Assembly: GCF_014647475.1 (NCBI RefSeq) | Contig: NZ_BMPG01000005.1 | Location: forward strand, 62,001 to 126,000 | DNA from: Halocalculus aciditolerans | GTDB lineage: Archaea; Halobacteriota; Halobacteria; Halobacteriales; Halobacteriaceae | Reading direction: 5' to 3' | Length of the DNA: 64,000 nucleotides | Part shown: piece by piece, positions 26,660-34,387 of the stretch | Layout of the letters: each line of letters opens with the position of its first letter | Numbering within the stretch: position 1 is the stretch's first letter | Position numbers and translations under genes: made by a program | The notes under the pieces: model-generated | Told to the model about the DNA's origin: nothing | What the model saw: only the letters and a program-made list of their open reading frames with translations | The model's database searches: none

Positions 26660-27436
26660 TCACCGCGGAACGGCCCAGAAGCGGAGGTTTCGGGGAACGA
26701 GCGCCATCAGGTCTGGCTGGGTGCTGGCGAGGGCGTCGTCGTCGTAGTCGTCGGGGTCGTCGGTGCCGGGTTCGAGGACGCGGCGGACGTCGAAGCCGGC
26801 GTCGACGAGCGCGCGGTGGAGGTCGCTCACTGTTCGGTCGAAGACGACCATCTCGGCCTCGTAGTCGTCCTTGATTGTCACCTCGCGGCGCGGCGACGCG
26901 TGGTAGCTCCGCCGGAGTTCTCGCTCCTCGGGGTCGAAGACCTCGTAGAAGGGGTGGGGGAGGTCGAAGACGAACACGCCGTCGTCGCGGAGGACGCGTC
27001 GCGCCTCGGAGAGCGCCGCGTCGAGGTCCTCGACCATCTGATAGACCCAGCCGGAGAAGGCGACGTCGAACGCGTCGTCGGCGAGCGGGAGGTCCGTGAC
27101 GTCCCCGGCGGCGAACGCGGCGTCCACGCCGTAGGCGTCGCGGAGCGCCCGGGCGTGCGCGAGTTGCTCGTGGGAGAAGTCCACGCCGACGGCGGTGGCG
27201 GCACCCTCGCGGGCGGTGCCGACGGTCGCCTGCCCGCCGCCGCAGCCGAGCTCCGCGAAATCGACGCCCTCGACGGTCGAGAGGAGTTCAGGATGGGCTC
27301 CCCCGGGCGCGTCCTCGGCGAACGGACAGGGCGCTGGCGGGAGCGCTCCCTCGTCGGTGTCGGCGTTCCAGAGCGCCTGGAAGTCGTCGCTCCACTCGTT
27401 CCACAGCCGCTGGTTCTCGCGTCCCGCGTCGCGCAT
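26660..27436 (-). CDS. class I SAM-dependent methyltransferase
   Basis: A 258-residue protein starting at the ATG at 27436. Motif I is VDFAELGCGGGQATVGTA, with a following acidic residue at the end of strand two (VGVDFSHEQLAHA). Motif post-I/II is seen in FAAGDVTDLPLADDAFDVAF, and a VLRDDGVFVFDLPHP motif IV/V region follows. This is the Methyltransf_11/25 small-molecule type, so the acceptor is unlikely to be DNA. The gene follows no clear partner; the thioredoxin-like gene is divergent. Confidence 0.85.
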   Translation of the reverse strand: MRDAGRENQRLWNEWSDDFQALWNADTDEGALPPAPCPFAEDAPGGAHPELLSTVEGVDFAELGCGGGQATVGTAREGAATAVGVDFSHEQLAHARALRDAYGVDAAFAAGDVTDLPLADDAFDVAFSGWVYQMVEDLDAALSEARRVLRDDGVFVFDLPHPFYEVFDPEERELRRSYHASPRREVTIKDDYEAEMVVFDRTVSDLHRALVDAGFDVRRVLEPGTDDPDDYDDDALASTQPDLMALVPRNLRFWAVPR

Positions 27437-27556
27437 AGCGGGCGTGCGACCGCCGCGCACGTAGCGGTTTCGGTGGTGGGAGACGCGTTCGCGTGGTCTC
27501 CGGCCGCTCTCGCTCCCGCCACGGGGTTCATAGTCGTGCGGAGAGTATCCAAGAGT

Positions 27557-27898
27557 ATGCCCGAATCACTCGGAGCGCCGGTCGTTCGGCTCGACGACAC
27601 CGACGACCTCGACGCCCTCCTCGAACAGGAAGACCGCGTGCTCCTCGACCTCTACACGTCGGGGTGTTCGCTCTGTCAGGCCATCGAGCCCGTGCTGGGG
27701 AACGTCGCTCGCGCCCGCGACGACGTGACGGTCGCGATGGCGAACGCCGGCGACGACCTCGACTTCGTGGAGCGCTACGACGTCCGCAGCGTCCCGACGC
27801 TCGTGCTCTTCGACGACGGCGACGTCGTCGCGAAACTCGCCGAGGGTTTCCAGGGCGGCGACGCCGTCGAGTCCTTCCTCGACGAGCACGCCGAGTAG
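27557..27898 (+). CDS. thioredoxin-like protein
   Basis: A 113-residue protein with the thioredoxin fold. The start ATG at 27557 is followed by two short strands, then LLDLYTSGCSLCQAIEPVL with redox cysteines C37 and C40. The cis-proline loop is VRSVPTLVLFDDGDVV. The active site is CSLC rather than CGPC, so its redox potential and partners may differ from standard thioredoxin. It probably reduces cytoplasmic disulfides; thioredoxin reductase is not in the window. Confidence 0.9.
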   Translation: MPESLGAPVVRLDDTDDLDALLEQEDRVLLDLYTSGCSLCQAIEPVLGNVARARDDVTVAMANAGDDLDFVERYDVRSVPTLVLFDDGDVVAKLAEGFQGGDAVESFLDEHAE

Positions 27899-27934
27899 AC
27901 GGGATTTTTGACGCCAGCGACAGACGATACGGGT

Positions 27935-28708
27935 ATGGACGAGACGGCGCGCCCGAACACGATTGCGTCGCTCCGCGAGCGAGTTACCGCCGGTGACGTC
28001 GGCGTCCGCGGCCCGCTCGCCGCGACCTTCCTCCTCGCCTTCCTCGCCGGCGTCACCGGACTCATCCTCCTCGTGGGGCTCGCGCGCCTCGGGGCGACGG
28101 CGACGCGCGCGACGACGCTCGTCTGGGTGAACGCGTGGAACGCGCTGCTCTACCTCCCGGCGTTCGCCGCGCTCGCGCTCTACGTTCACGGCGAGGACTC
28201 GCGGCTCCGCGACCTCTTCGCGTTCGACCGCGACCGCCTCGCGCGCGACGTCGGCCGCGGCGTCCTCCTCGCCGTTCCCCTCCTCGTCGCGGACGCCGCC
28301 ATCGAATACCCGCTCGTCGCGGTCGCGTCCGGCATCTGGGGCGACCCGTTCGCCGTCGCGCCCGCCCTCCCCACTCTTCCCCTGCTCGGCCTCCTCCTCG
28401 TCGCGTCCGCCCTCGCGGGCGTCGCCGAGGAAGCCGTCTACCGCGGCTACGCGCTCCCCCGAATCGCCGCGCGGACCGCGCCCGCCGTCGGCGTCGCCGT
28501 CACCGCGCTCGGCTTCGCCCTCCAGCACGCCGTCCTCCTCCTCTACGTCAGCCCGCCCTACGCGGTCGTCCGCGGCGTCGCCGCCGCCGCCGTCGGCGTC
28601 CTCCTCGGCTGGCTCTACCTCCGCGAGGGAGAACGCCTCGTCCCGCTCGTCGCCGCGCACGCCGCCTGGACGCTCGTCTCCGTCCTCGCCTTCGGCGCGC
28701 TCTTCTAA
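27935..28708 (+). CDS. CPBP family intramembrane metalloprotease
   Basis: A 257-residue protein with about seven membrane segments. The ATG at 27935 is preferred to an upstream TTG. CPBP (Abi) motifs are present: GVAEEAVYRGYAL with the catalytic EExxxR, FALQHAVLL with FxxxH, and AAHAAWTLVS with the last histidine. Family members are glutamic/metal-dependent membrane proteases related to CAAX-processing enzymes; the archaeal substrates are unknown. It lies 36 bases after the thioredoxin-like gene on the same strand. Confidence 0.88.
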   Translation: MDETARPNTIASLRERVTAGDVGVRGPLAATFLLAFLAGVTGLILLVGLARLGATATRATTLVWVNAWNALLYLPAFAALALYVHGEDSRLRDLFAFDRDRLARDVGRGVLLAVPLLVADAAIEYPLVAVASGIWGDPFAVAPALPTLPLLGLLLVASALAGVAEEAVYRGYALPRIAARTAPAVGVAVTALGFALQHAVLLLYVSPPYAVVRGVAAAAVGVLLGWLYLREGERLVPLVAAHAAWTLVSVLAFGALF

Positions 28709-28761
28709 CCCGTCTCGCCGCGAGCCCGCCCCTTTTGATGCTCCGCGCCCTCCACACTCAC

Positions 28762-29388
28762 ATGAGTCTCGACGACGACGCACTCACGGTGTTCAGCGAC
28801 TACGTCTGCCCCTTCTGCTACCTCGGCCGCGCCTCCCTCCAGCAGTACCGAGCGACGCGCGACGAGCCGCTCGACGTGACGTGGCACGCGTTCGACCTCC
28901 GCGGGCACAAGCGCGACGAGCACGGCGAGATTCGGGAGGACGTCGACGACGGGAAGGACGACGACTACTTCGAGGAGGTCCGCGAGAACGTCCAGCGGCT
29001 CTCCGAGGAGTACGGCGTCGACATCGACTTCGACGCCGTCCCGGACATCGACTCGTGGAACGCCCAGCAGGCCGCGCTCTACGTCCGCGAGGAGACGGAC
29101 GCGTTCGCGGCGTTCGACGACGCGCTCTTCGAGGCGTACTGGACGGACTACCGAGACATCGGGGACGTGGACGTGCTCGCGGACGTCGCGGGCGACGTCG
29201 ACGGCGTCGCGGTCGAGGCGGTCCGCGACGCGGCGACGAGCGACGAGTGGGAAGCGCGCCTCGAAAGCGAGTTCGAGGAGGCGAAACAGCTCGGAATCAC
29301 GGGCGTGCCGACGTTCGCGTACGACGGACACGCCGCCCGCGGCGCGGTCCCGCCCGAGCAGCTCGAACGCCTCGTCGAGGCCGCGTAA
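28762..29388 (+). CDS. DsbA family oxidoreductase (FrnE-like)
   Basis: A 208-residue protein with the DsbA/FrnE arrangement: FSDYVCPFCYLG with C16 and C19, a helical insert, and the cis-proline region LGITGVPTFAYDGHAARGAV near the end. No signal peptide is visible, so it is cytoplasmic. FrnE-type proteins act as disulfide isomerases or reductases, in some bacteria under stress. The CPFC active site and C-terminal gating motif are both intact. It follows the CPBP protease gene after 53 bases. Confidence 0.9.
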   Translation: MSLDDDALTVFSDYVCPFCYLGRASLQQYRATRDEPLDVTWHAFDLRGHKRDEHGEIREDVDDGKDDDYFEEVRENVQRLSEEYGVDIDFDAVPDIDSWNAQQAALYVREETDAFAAFDDALFEAYWTDYRDIGDVDVLADVAGDVDGVAVEAVRDAATSDEWEARLESEFEEAKQLGITGVPTFAYDGHAARGAVPPEQLERLVEAA

Positions 29389-29413
29389 GCCGCGTTCGAC
29401 GCTGAGCCGCCCG

Positions 29414-29422
29414 GGGTTTTTT
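29414..29422 (+). terminator. T-rich run after the DsbA-like gene
   Basis: A run GGTTTTTTG lies about 25 bases after the stop at 29388. Archaeal termination uses short oligo-T tracts without a required hairpin. It could instead be part of the promoter of the following GtrA gene. Confidence 0.4.
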
Positions 29423-29463
29423 GAGTCTCAATCCGGTAAGGCTGGTAACAGCGGTGTCAACCA

Positions 29464-29904
29464 GTGTCTGTATCAGACCGCGCGGAGGCGGTGGCTGACA
29501 CGCTCGACCGAACGGGGGTGGCGAGCGTCTCGGCGGAGCGGCTCGTCAGGCTCGCGGAGTTCGGCGCGGTGGGCGCGAGCGGCGCGGTCGTGAACCTCGT
29601 CGTCTTCCTCTTCGTCGCGTCCCGCATCGCGTTCTTCCTCGCCGGCTTCGTCGCGTTCTTCGGCGGCGTGCTCTGGACGTTCGCGCTGAACTGGGTGGTG
29701 ACCTTCCGCGACGTGACCGGGGAGCTCGGCAGGCGGTTCGTCCAGTACGTCGGCGTCTGCTGCGTCGGCTACGCCATCTACACGGCGACGCTGACGGGCG
29801 CGGTCGCCGTCTTCCACCTGCCCTACTGGCTGTCGGGACTGGGCGCGATTTCGACGGCGGGCGTCTGGAACTTCCTCGGGAGCGAGCGGTACGCGCTCGC
29901 CTGA
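29464..29904 (+). CDS. GtrA family membrane protein
   Basis: A 146-residue protein that starts at a GTG (29464) and has four membrane segments. The first follows the family signature LVRLAEFGAVGASGAVVNLV, and the ALNWVVTFRD loop is typical. GtrA-like proteins carry polyprenyl-linked sugars across membranes for cell-surface glycosylation. No glycosyltransferase is adjacent, so the substrate cannot be named. The next gene begins 47 bases later. Confidence 0.87.
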   Translation: MSVSDRAEAVADTLDRTGVASVSAERLVRLAEFGAVGASGAVVNLVVFLFVASRIAFFLAGFVAFFGGVLWTFALNWVVTFRDVTGELGRRFVQYVGVCCVGYAIYTATLTGAVAVFHLPYWLSGLGAISTAGVWNFLGSERYALA

Positions 29905-29951
29905 CGCGAACACCGGCGGTTTTTCGGGATGCGCGCGCCGAGTAGCGAGTG

Positions 29952-30713
29952 ATGAGCGACGACCACGTCCCGGACGACCACCCGCGCCACGACAGCCTCG
30001 TCACCCGCCACCGCATCGAGGACGGCGTCGAGCGCGGCATCACGAGCAAGCAGGGTCTCATCGCGGAGGGCCGCGGCGAGGCGTTCGATTATCTGCTCGG
30101 CGAGGAGACGATCCCGAGCGCGGACGACGCCGAGCGCGTCGCCGCCGCCTTGTTGTTGCGCGCCCGCCATCCCGTCCTCTCCGTCAACGGGAACGTGGCG
30201 GCGCTCGTGCCGGACGACATCGTCGACCTCGCGGCGGCGACCGGGGCGGACATCGAGGTGAACCTCTTCGGACGGACGGAGGAGCGGATGCGCGCCATCG
30301 CCGACTACCTCGAAGAACACGGCGCGGAGGACGTGAAGGGCCTCACCGGGGACGGACGGATTCCCGGGTTGAGCCACGACCGCGGCACGGTGGACGCGGA
30401 CGGCATCGGCGACGCCGACGTGGTGCTCGTCCCGCTGGAGGACGGCGACCGCGCCGAAGCCCTCGGCGAGATGGGGAAGACGGAGATCGTCGTCGACCTG
30501 AACCCGCTCTCGCGCTCCGCGCAGGTCGCCGCCGTCCCCATCATCGACAACATCATCCGCGCGGTCCCGAACATCACGCGGCACGCTCGCGACCTCGCGG
30601 ACGCCGACGACGCCGAACTCGCCGCCGTCATCGAGGGATTCGACCGGGAGGCGGCGCTGGACGCCGCCGAAGCGCGCATCCGAGAAGGCGCGACGCGCCG
30701 CGAAGACGACTGA
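29952..30713 (+). CDS. 4-phosphopantoate--beta-alanine ligase (PPS)
   Basis: A 253-residue protein of the archaeal phosphopantothenate synthetase family. It joins 4-phosphopantoate to beta-alanine with ATP, replacing the bacterial PanC route in CoA synthesis. Family regions include HPRHDSLVTRHRIEDGVERG near the start, LSVNGNVAALVPDDIV, and the late VVDLNPLSRSAQVAAVPIID with NIIRAVPNIT. The ATG at 29952 is preferred over an overlapping GTG one codon earlier. Pantoate kinase, its usual partner, is not in the window. Confidence 0.92.
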   Translation: MSDDHVPDDHPRHDSLVTRHRIEDGVERGITSKQGLIAEGRGEAFDYLLGEETIPSADDAERVAAALLLRARHPVLSVNGNVAALVPDDIVDLAAATGADIEVNLFGRTEERMRAIADYLEEHGAEDVKGLTGDGRIPGLSHDRGTVDADGIGDADVVLVPLEDGDRAEALGEMGKTEIVVDLNPLSRSAQVAAVPIIDNIIRAVPNITRHARDLADADDAELAAVIEGFDREAALDAAEARIREGATRREDD

Positions 30714-30782
30714 CCACCGTCCGTCGCTGACTCCGTCCCGACCGCAGTCACGGCGTCGTCCGTCACCGCAACCTTCACTATG

Positions 30783-30800
30783 TTTTAGGCAAACCTAAAA
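30783..30800. promoter_or_regulatory. iron-box-like palindrome (DtxR-type operator)
   Basis: A perfect inverted repeat has TTTTAGG at 30783-30789 and CCTAAAA at 30794-30800, with a CAAA spacer. It resembles the TTAGG...CCTAA operators of DtxR/SirR/Idr metal-dependent repressors. It lies where the promoter of the next gene should be, directly before a possible leaderless start at 30804. Binding would block transcription when the metal is abundant. Confidence 0.7.
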
Positions 30801-30803
30801 CGT

Positions 30804-30836
30804 ATGCGTCGCATCGACACGGAGCGGGTGAGCTAG
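30804..30836 (+). CDS. possible 10-codon leader ORF
   Basis: An ATG four bases after the palindrome opens the frame MRRIDTERVS and ends with TAG at 30834-30836, which directly abuts the ATG of the following gene. If transcription starts near 30804, this would be translated as a leaderless ORF and could couple translation of the next gene. It may equally be chance; nothing beyond position supports it. Confidence 0.3.
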   Translation: MRRIDTERVS

Positions 30837-31709
30837 ATGGTCGGCCGAACGCTCGCTGAAATCCACGAACGCCTCCAGACGCTCGCGACACCGAACGGTC
30901 CCTACTACCTCGCCTGCGCGCGGACCGGCGACCGGCCCACGCCCTCCGGCGACCGCCGGTACCCCGACCGCGCCACCGCCGCCACCGCCGCGGACCTCGT
31001 CGACGCCTACCGCGACGAACTCCGCACCTACGACCCCCGCCTCCCCCACTACGACGTCATCGTCCGCGAACTCCCCGCAGACACCGACGTCCCGCCGGCG
31101 GCCGGCCCGCCGACGACCGACCGCACCGAGTTCTGCCACGAGGTCGCCGCCGCCGTCTTCGAGAGCCTTTCTGGTGGCGGGTTCCGCGACGCCGAACGCG
31201 CCGTCATGGACGCCTACCTCGGCACCGCCGAGACCGTCACCGACCCGGACGACCTCTGCCTCCTCCTCCTCCGCAGCATGGGCGCGGTGCTCGACGAGAC
31301 CCTCGACGCCCACGAGCAGGAAGTCGTCCTCAACCGCGCTGCCGGCCGCCTCGACACCGTCCGACTCGGCGACGACGCCCTCGACGACGCCCTCGACGCG
31401 CTCGCCCGCGCCGGCCTCCTCACCGACTACCACATCGACGCCCCGCGACCCACCGGGGACGCCTCCGGTCCTCCCGAGGACGCCTCCCGGCCCGCCGCGA
31501 CCGACCACGTCGTCCGCCTCGACGGCTACGCGCTCTCCGAGGGCAACCACGTCCTCACGCTCCCGGTCGCCGTCGAACTCCTCCGCCGCCGCCCCGGCGT
31601 CGACGTCCAGTTCTCGCCCATCGCCGGCCCCGCGGCCGGGTTCCGCGTCGCCGTCGCCGACCGCGCGCGCCACGAGCCCTGCGGCCTCCTCCGCGTCCCC
31701 GGCCGCTAA
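30837..31709 (+). CDS. haloarchaeal protein of unknown function, possibly iron-regulated
   Basis: A 290-residue soluble protein. I do not recognise a named family. The N-terminus (TPNGPYYLACARTGDRPTPS) looks like a small globular domain. A middle part, about 95-200, is helical, and a linker rich in Pro and Asp precedes a C-terminal part with LDGYALSEGNHVLTLPVAVE. There are few cysteines and no metal-site motif that I can see. The perfect iron-box-like palindrome upstream suggests control by a DtxR-type regulator. Its stop overlaps the stop of the convergent ThiR-like gene. Confidence 0.75.
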   Translation: MVGRTLAEIHERLQTLATPNGPYYLACARTGDRPTPSGDRRYPDRATAATAADLVDAYRDELRTYDPRLPHYDVIVRELPADTDVPPAAGPPTTDRTEFCHEVAAAVFESLSGGGFRDAERAVMDAYLGTAETVTDPDDLCLLLLRSMGAVLDETLDAHEQEVVLNRAAGRLDTVRLGDDALDDALDALARAGLLTDYHIDAPRPTGDASGPPEDASRPAATDHVVRLDGYALSEGNHVLTLPVAVELLRRRPGVDVQFSPIAGPAAGFRVAVADRARHEPCGLLRVPGR

Positions 31710-32608
31710 ACGAGGTCGCGCGCGAGCTCCGCCGCGTCGACCGCCGACCCCGCGAGCAGGTAGACGATGGGCTCGACGCCGAACCCGCCGGTCTGATAGA
31801 CGACTGTCGCGTCCGGCGCGCGCTCCACCGCCTCCGTCACCGCCGCGGTCGCCTCGTCGTCGGTCGCGTCGAACGCCACGGTCGTGTGCCCCGCGTCCTC
31901 CAGCGCCTCGACGAGTTCCGGCGAGTACGCGACGTTGAGCGCCGCGGACGCGTCAGAGCCGCCGCGGCGAGCGGCGAGGAGCACGCCCGCGACGTGCTCG
32001 GAGACGCCGAACTCGGGGTCGCTCGGCACCGCCGTCCGCCCCTTCACGTCGAAGATACGGCCGGGCACGCCCGCGACGTCCTCCACGCCCGCCGCGTCGG
32101 GGAGGCACTCCACGAGGTTCGACCCGACGTGCGGGATGAGCGCCGCGAACCCCGACGCGCGTTCGAGGACGCGCACGCCCCGCCGCACCGACGCCAGCAC
32201 GTGCTCGCGCGCCCGCACCTCGCCCGCCGGGTCGTACACGCGGAAGTCACCCTCGTACTCCGCGAGTTCGGGCATCTCCGACTCGTGGAGGCGCGCCAGC
32301 ACCTCACCGGGCGCTTCGAGTTCGCGCACGAGCACCTCGGCTTCGACGAGCGCGCCGACGCGGGAGAGCGAGCCGTCCGCAAGCCCGTCCGCCAGCCGCA
32401 CCGCGAGGTCCTGCACGCGCTCGTCGCCCGCCAGCGTCTCGTTCACCGCCACCTCGCCCTGCGCGTACTTCGACACCGCCGACTGACTCACGCCCAGCGT
32501 TTCGGCGACCGCTTGCTGGGTCAACCCACGCTCTCGCAGTTCGCCCGCGAGCAGGCTCCGGAACGTCGGGAGGAACTCTTCTACTACGACTTCCTCGACG
32601 AACCGCAC
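31706..32608 (-). CDS. ThiR-type regulator: XRE helix-turn-helix fused to ThiN domain
   Basis: A 300-residue protein. An XRE-like helix-turn-helix occupies about residues 20-60 (RGLTQQAVAETLGVSQSAVS). The C-terminal half, about 125-300, is a ThiN thiamine-phosphate-synthase-like domain (RGVRVLERASGFAALIPHVG, then FDVKGRTAVPSDPEFGVSEH). Proteins of this plan sense thiamine phosphate and repress thiamine genes in archaea. It starts at a GTG that overlaps the dcd stop by one base (TAGTG), so the two are co-translated. No thiamine gene is in the window, so the targets lie elsewhere. Confidence 0.87.
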   Translation of the reverse strand: MRFVEEVVVEEFLPTFRSLLAGELRERGLTQQAVAETLGVSQSAVSKYAQGEVAVNETLAGDERVQDLAVRLADGLADGSLSRVGALVEAEVLVRELEAPGEVLARLHESEMPELAEYEGDFRVYDPAGEVRAREHVLASVRRGVRVLERASGFAALIPHVGSNLVECLPDAAGVEDVAGVPGRIFDVKGRTAVPSDPEFGVSEHVAGVLLAARRGGSDASAALNVAYSPELVEALEDAGHTTVAFDATDDEATAAVTEAVERAPDATVVYQTGGFGVEPIVYLLAGSAVDAAELARDLV

Positions 32609-33210
32609 TACTTCTCACCCTGCTTCTGCGCGCCGCCGAACTCCTCGTCGCCCTGAATCTTCGACGCCTGCGGCCCCGCCTGGTCCTGGTACTTCGACCC
32701 GCGCTCGGACCCGTACGGCCGCTCCGCCCGCGACGTCAACTCCGTGAAGACGAGCTGGCTGATGCGCATCCCCGGCGAGAGCGCGACCGGTGCCGTTCCG
32801 AGGTTCGAGAGTTCGAGCGTGATCTGCCCGCGGTACCCCGGGTCGCACAGCCCGGCAGTGGCGTGCACCACAATCGCCAGACGGCCCAGCGAGGACCGGC
32901 CGTCGACGTGCGCCACGAGGTCCGGCGGAATCTCCACTGTTTCCTTCGTCGTGCCGAGCACGAAGTCACCGGGGTGGAGGATGAACTCGCCGTCCTCGTC
33001 GACGACGGTCTCCGTGACGTAATCCTCTACTTCTGTCTCGTCGTTCGGGTGGATGCACGGGATGTTCGCGCGCTGGAACTCCAGGAACTCGCGGCCGAGC
33101 CGGACGTCGACGCTCGCCGGCTGAACCTGCAGTTCGGGGTCGTCGAGCGGTTCCGCGAAGAGCTCGCCGGCTTCGAGCCGACGCAGGATGTCCGTGTCGG
33201 AGAGAATCAT
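32608..33210 (-). CDS. dcd: dCTP deaminase
   Basis: A 200-residue homotrimeric enzyme of the dCTP deaminase/dUTPase superfamily. The ATG at 33210 begins [18 protein letters not shown], the usual N-terminus. The catalytic region reads [20 protein letters not shown], followed by [18 protein letters not shown] with the catalytic glutamate. It deaminates dCTP to dUTP; some archaeal relatives carry on to dUMP. It supplies dTTP precursors and limits dCTP. It is the first gene of the dcd-thiR unit. Confidence 0.93.
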   Translation of the reverse strand: MILSDTDILRRLEAGELFAEPLDDPELQVQPASVDVRLGREFLEFQRANIPCIHPNDETEVEDYVTETVVDEDGEFILHPGDFVLGTTKETVEIPPDLVAHVDGRSSLGRLAIVVHATAGLCDPGYRGQITLELSNLGTAPVALSPGMRISQLVFTELTSRAERPYGSERGSKYQDQAGPQASKIQGDEEFGGAQKQGEK

Positions 33211-33230
33211 ACCGGTGGAAGGAACCCGGG

Positions 33231-33240
33231 GATATGAAAA
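33231..33240 (-). promoter_or_regulatory. promoter of dcd-thiR
   Basis: On the minus strand TTTTCATATC is centred about 26 bases before the dcd ATG, the typical position for a leaderless haloarchaeal transcript. Confidence 0.5.
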
Positions 33241-33351
33241 GTACCGCTCCGCGACCGACCACACCGAGACATCGGTTAGACGAACTCTCCCTCAAACTCG
33301 AATAAACTCTCTAATTGTGTTTCTTTTGCTGTCTATCGGGTGTGTTATGAG

Positions 33352-33359
33352 TATATAAT
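33352..33359 (+). promoter_or_regulatory. TATA box of the Rrf2-like regulator gene
   Basis: TATATAAT at 33352-33359 is the clearest TATA box in the window. It lies 25 bases before an in-frame ATG at 33380 and about 50 before the preferred ATG at 33407. Transcription from it would make either a leaderless message with a 9-residue extension or a short 5' leader. Confidence 0.65.
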
Positions 33360-33382
33360 CGTCCCTAGTGCGAACGTTTATG

Positions 33383-33406
33383 CAATTCGTTCGGAATCCA
33401 ATTCGT
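33383..33406. promoter_or_regulatory. direct repeat directly before the Rrf2-like start
   Basis: The octamer CAATTCGT occurs at 33383-33390 and again at 33399-33406, ending at the ATG. The spacing of 16 bases and the position just downstream of the TATA box make it a candidate operator, perhaps for autoregulation. An overlapping CGAACG/CGTTCG inverted pair (33371-33393) is also present. Confidence 0.4.
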
Positions 33407-34009
33407 ATGTCCGCGATTCAGTTGCAGTCGAGTCAGAAGCGTGTTCTCGAAGCGCTCGTGAGTCTCTCGAAGGCGGACGAGCGCGCGGTGAGCGGCGCGA
33501 CTATCGCGGCGGAAGTCGACCGGAACCCCGGGACGATTCGGAACCAGATGCAGAGCCTGAAAGCCCTCAGCCTCGTCGAGGGCATCCCGGGCCCGAAGGG
33601 CGGGTACAAGCCGACCGTCGACGCCTACGAGGTGCTCGACGCCGAGCGCGTCGACGATCCCGCCGACGTGCCGGTGACGCGGAACGGCGACCCGCTCCCC
33701 GGACTGACGGTCGAGGAAATCGACCTGACGACCGTCCACGACCCCGAGCGGTGTCGCGCGGAGGTCGTGCTCGCCGGCTCCGTCCGCGGGTTCGACGCCG
33801 GTGACGAGGTCGCGGTCGGCCCGACGCCGTCGACGGCGCTCCGGCTCACGGGCGTCGTCGACGCCGTCCTCCGCGCCGAAGGCACGCTCACGGTCGACAT
33901 CACGGAGATAGCGACGGGAGCGCCCGCGGCGTCCGCGGCAGCGGCGGGAACGGGAGCGGACGAGTCCGACTGCGACGACGGCGTGGCCGAGGCCGTGGAG
34001 TCGGTGTGA
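33407..34009 (+). CDS. Rrf2-like winged-helix transcriptional regulator
   Basis: A 200-residue regulator. The first 70 residues form a winged helix (LQSSQKRVLEALVSLSKADE, then RNPGTIRNQMQSLKALSLVE) with a GPKGGYKPT wing, as in haloarchaeal proteins called Rrf2 family. The second part (LTTVHDPERCRAEVVLAGSV, then VAVGPTPSTALRLTGVV) looks like a small beta-barrel. No Fe-S cysteine triad like bacterial IscR is present. I prefer the ATG at 33407; the TATA box would also allow 33380. The gene is divergent from dcd and 39 bases before pth2. Confidence 0.78.
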   Translation: MSAIQLQSSQKRVLEALVSLSKADERAVSGATIAAEVDRNPGTIRNQMQSLKALSLVEGIPGPKGGYKPTVDAYEVLDAERVDDPADVPVTRNGDPLPGLTVEEIDLTTVHDPERCRAEVVLAGSVRGFDAGDEVAVGPTPSTALRLTGVVDAVLRAEGTLTVDITEIATGAPAASAAAAGTGADESDCDDGVAEAVESV

Positions 34010-34048
34010 GAGGGTAGCGATTTAGGCGGCCGGGCGATAGAACCCGGT

Positions 34049-34387
34049 ATGAAGCAGGTCATCGTCGCGCGCGCCGACGTCGGGATGGGGGAGGGGAAGC
34101 TGGCGGCGCAGGTCGCACACGCCTCGTTGACGGCGTACGAACACGCGACCGAGCAGGCGAAGCGGGAGTGGAAGCAGGGCGGGCAGAAGAAAGTCGTCGT
34201 CAAGGGCTCGTCGGAGCGCGAACTCCACGAGCTCCAGGAGGCGGCGAAGGCGCAGGGCCTCCCGACCGGGCTGGTGCGTGACGCGGGGCACACCCAGCTG
34301 GAGCCGGGGACGGTGACGGCGCTCGCCATCGGACCGGCGGGCGACGACGCCGTGGACCGCATCACGGCCGACCTCCCGCTCTACTGA
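34049..34387 (+). CDS. pth2: peptidyl-tRNA hydrolase, archaeal type
   Basis: A 112-residue enzyme of the Pth2 family. It releases tRNA from peptidyl-tRNAs that drop off the ribosome. The N-terminus reads [20 protein letters not shown], then [12 protein letters not shown], and the conserved region [19 protein letters not shown] follows with TALAIGP. The length is that of archaeal and eukaryotic Pth2. Its TGA overlaps the truD ATG by one base, so the two genes are co-translated. Confidence 0.95.
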   Translation: MKQVIVARADVGMGEGKLAAQVAHASLTAYEHATEQAKREWKQGGQKKVVVKGSSERELHELQEAAKAQGLPTGLVRDAGHTQLEPGTVTALAIGPAGDDAVDRITADLPLY

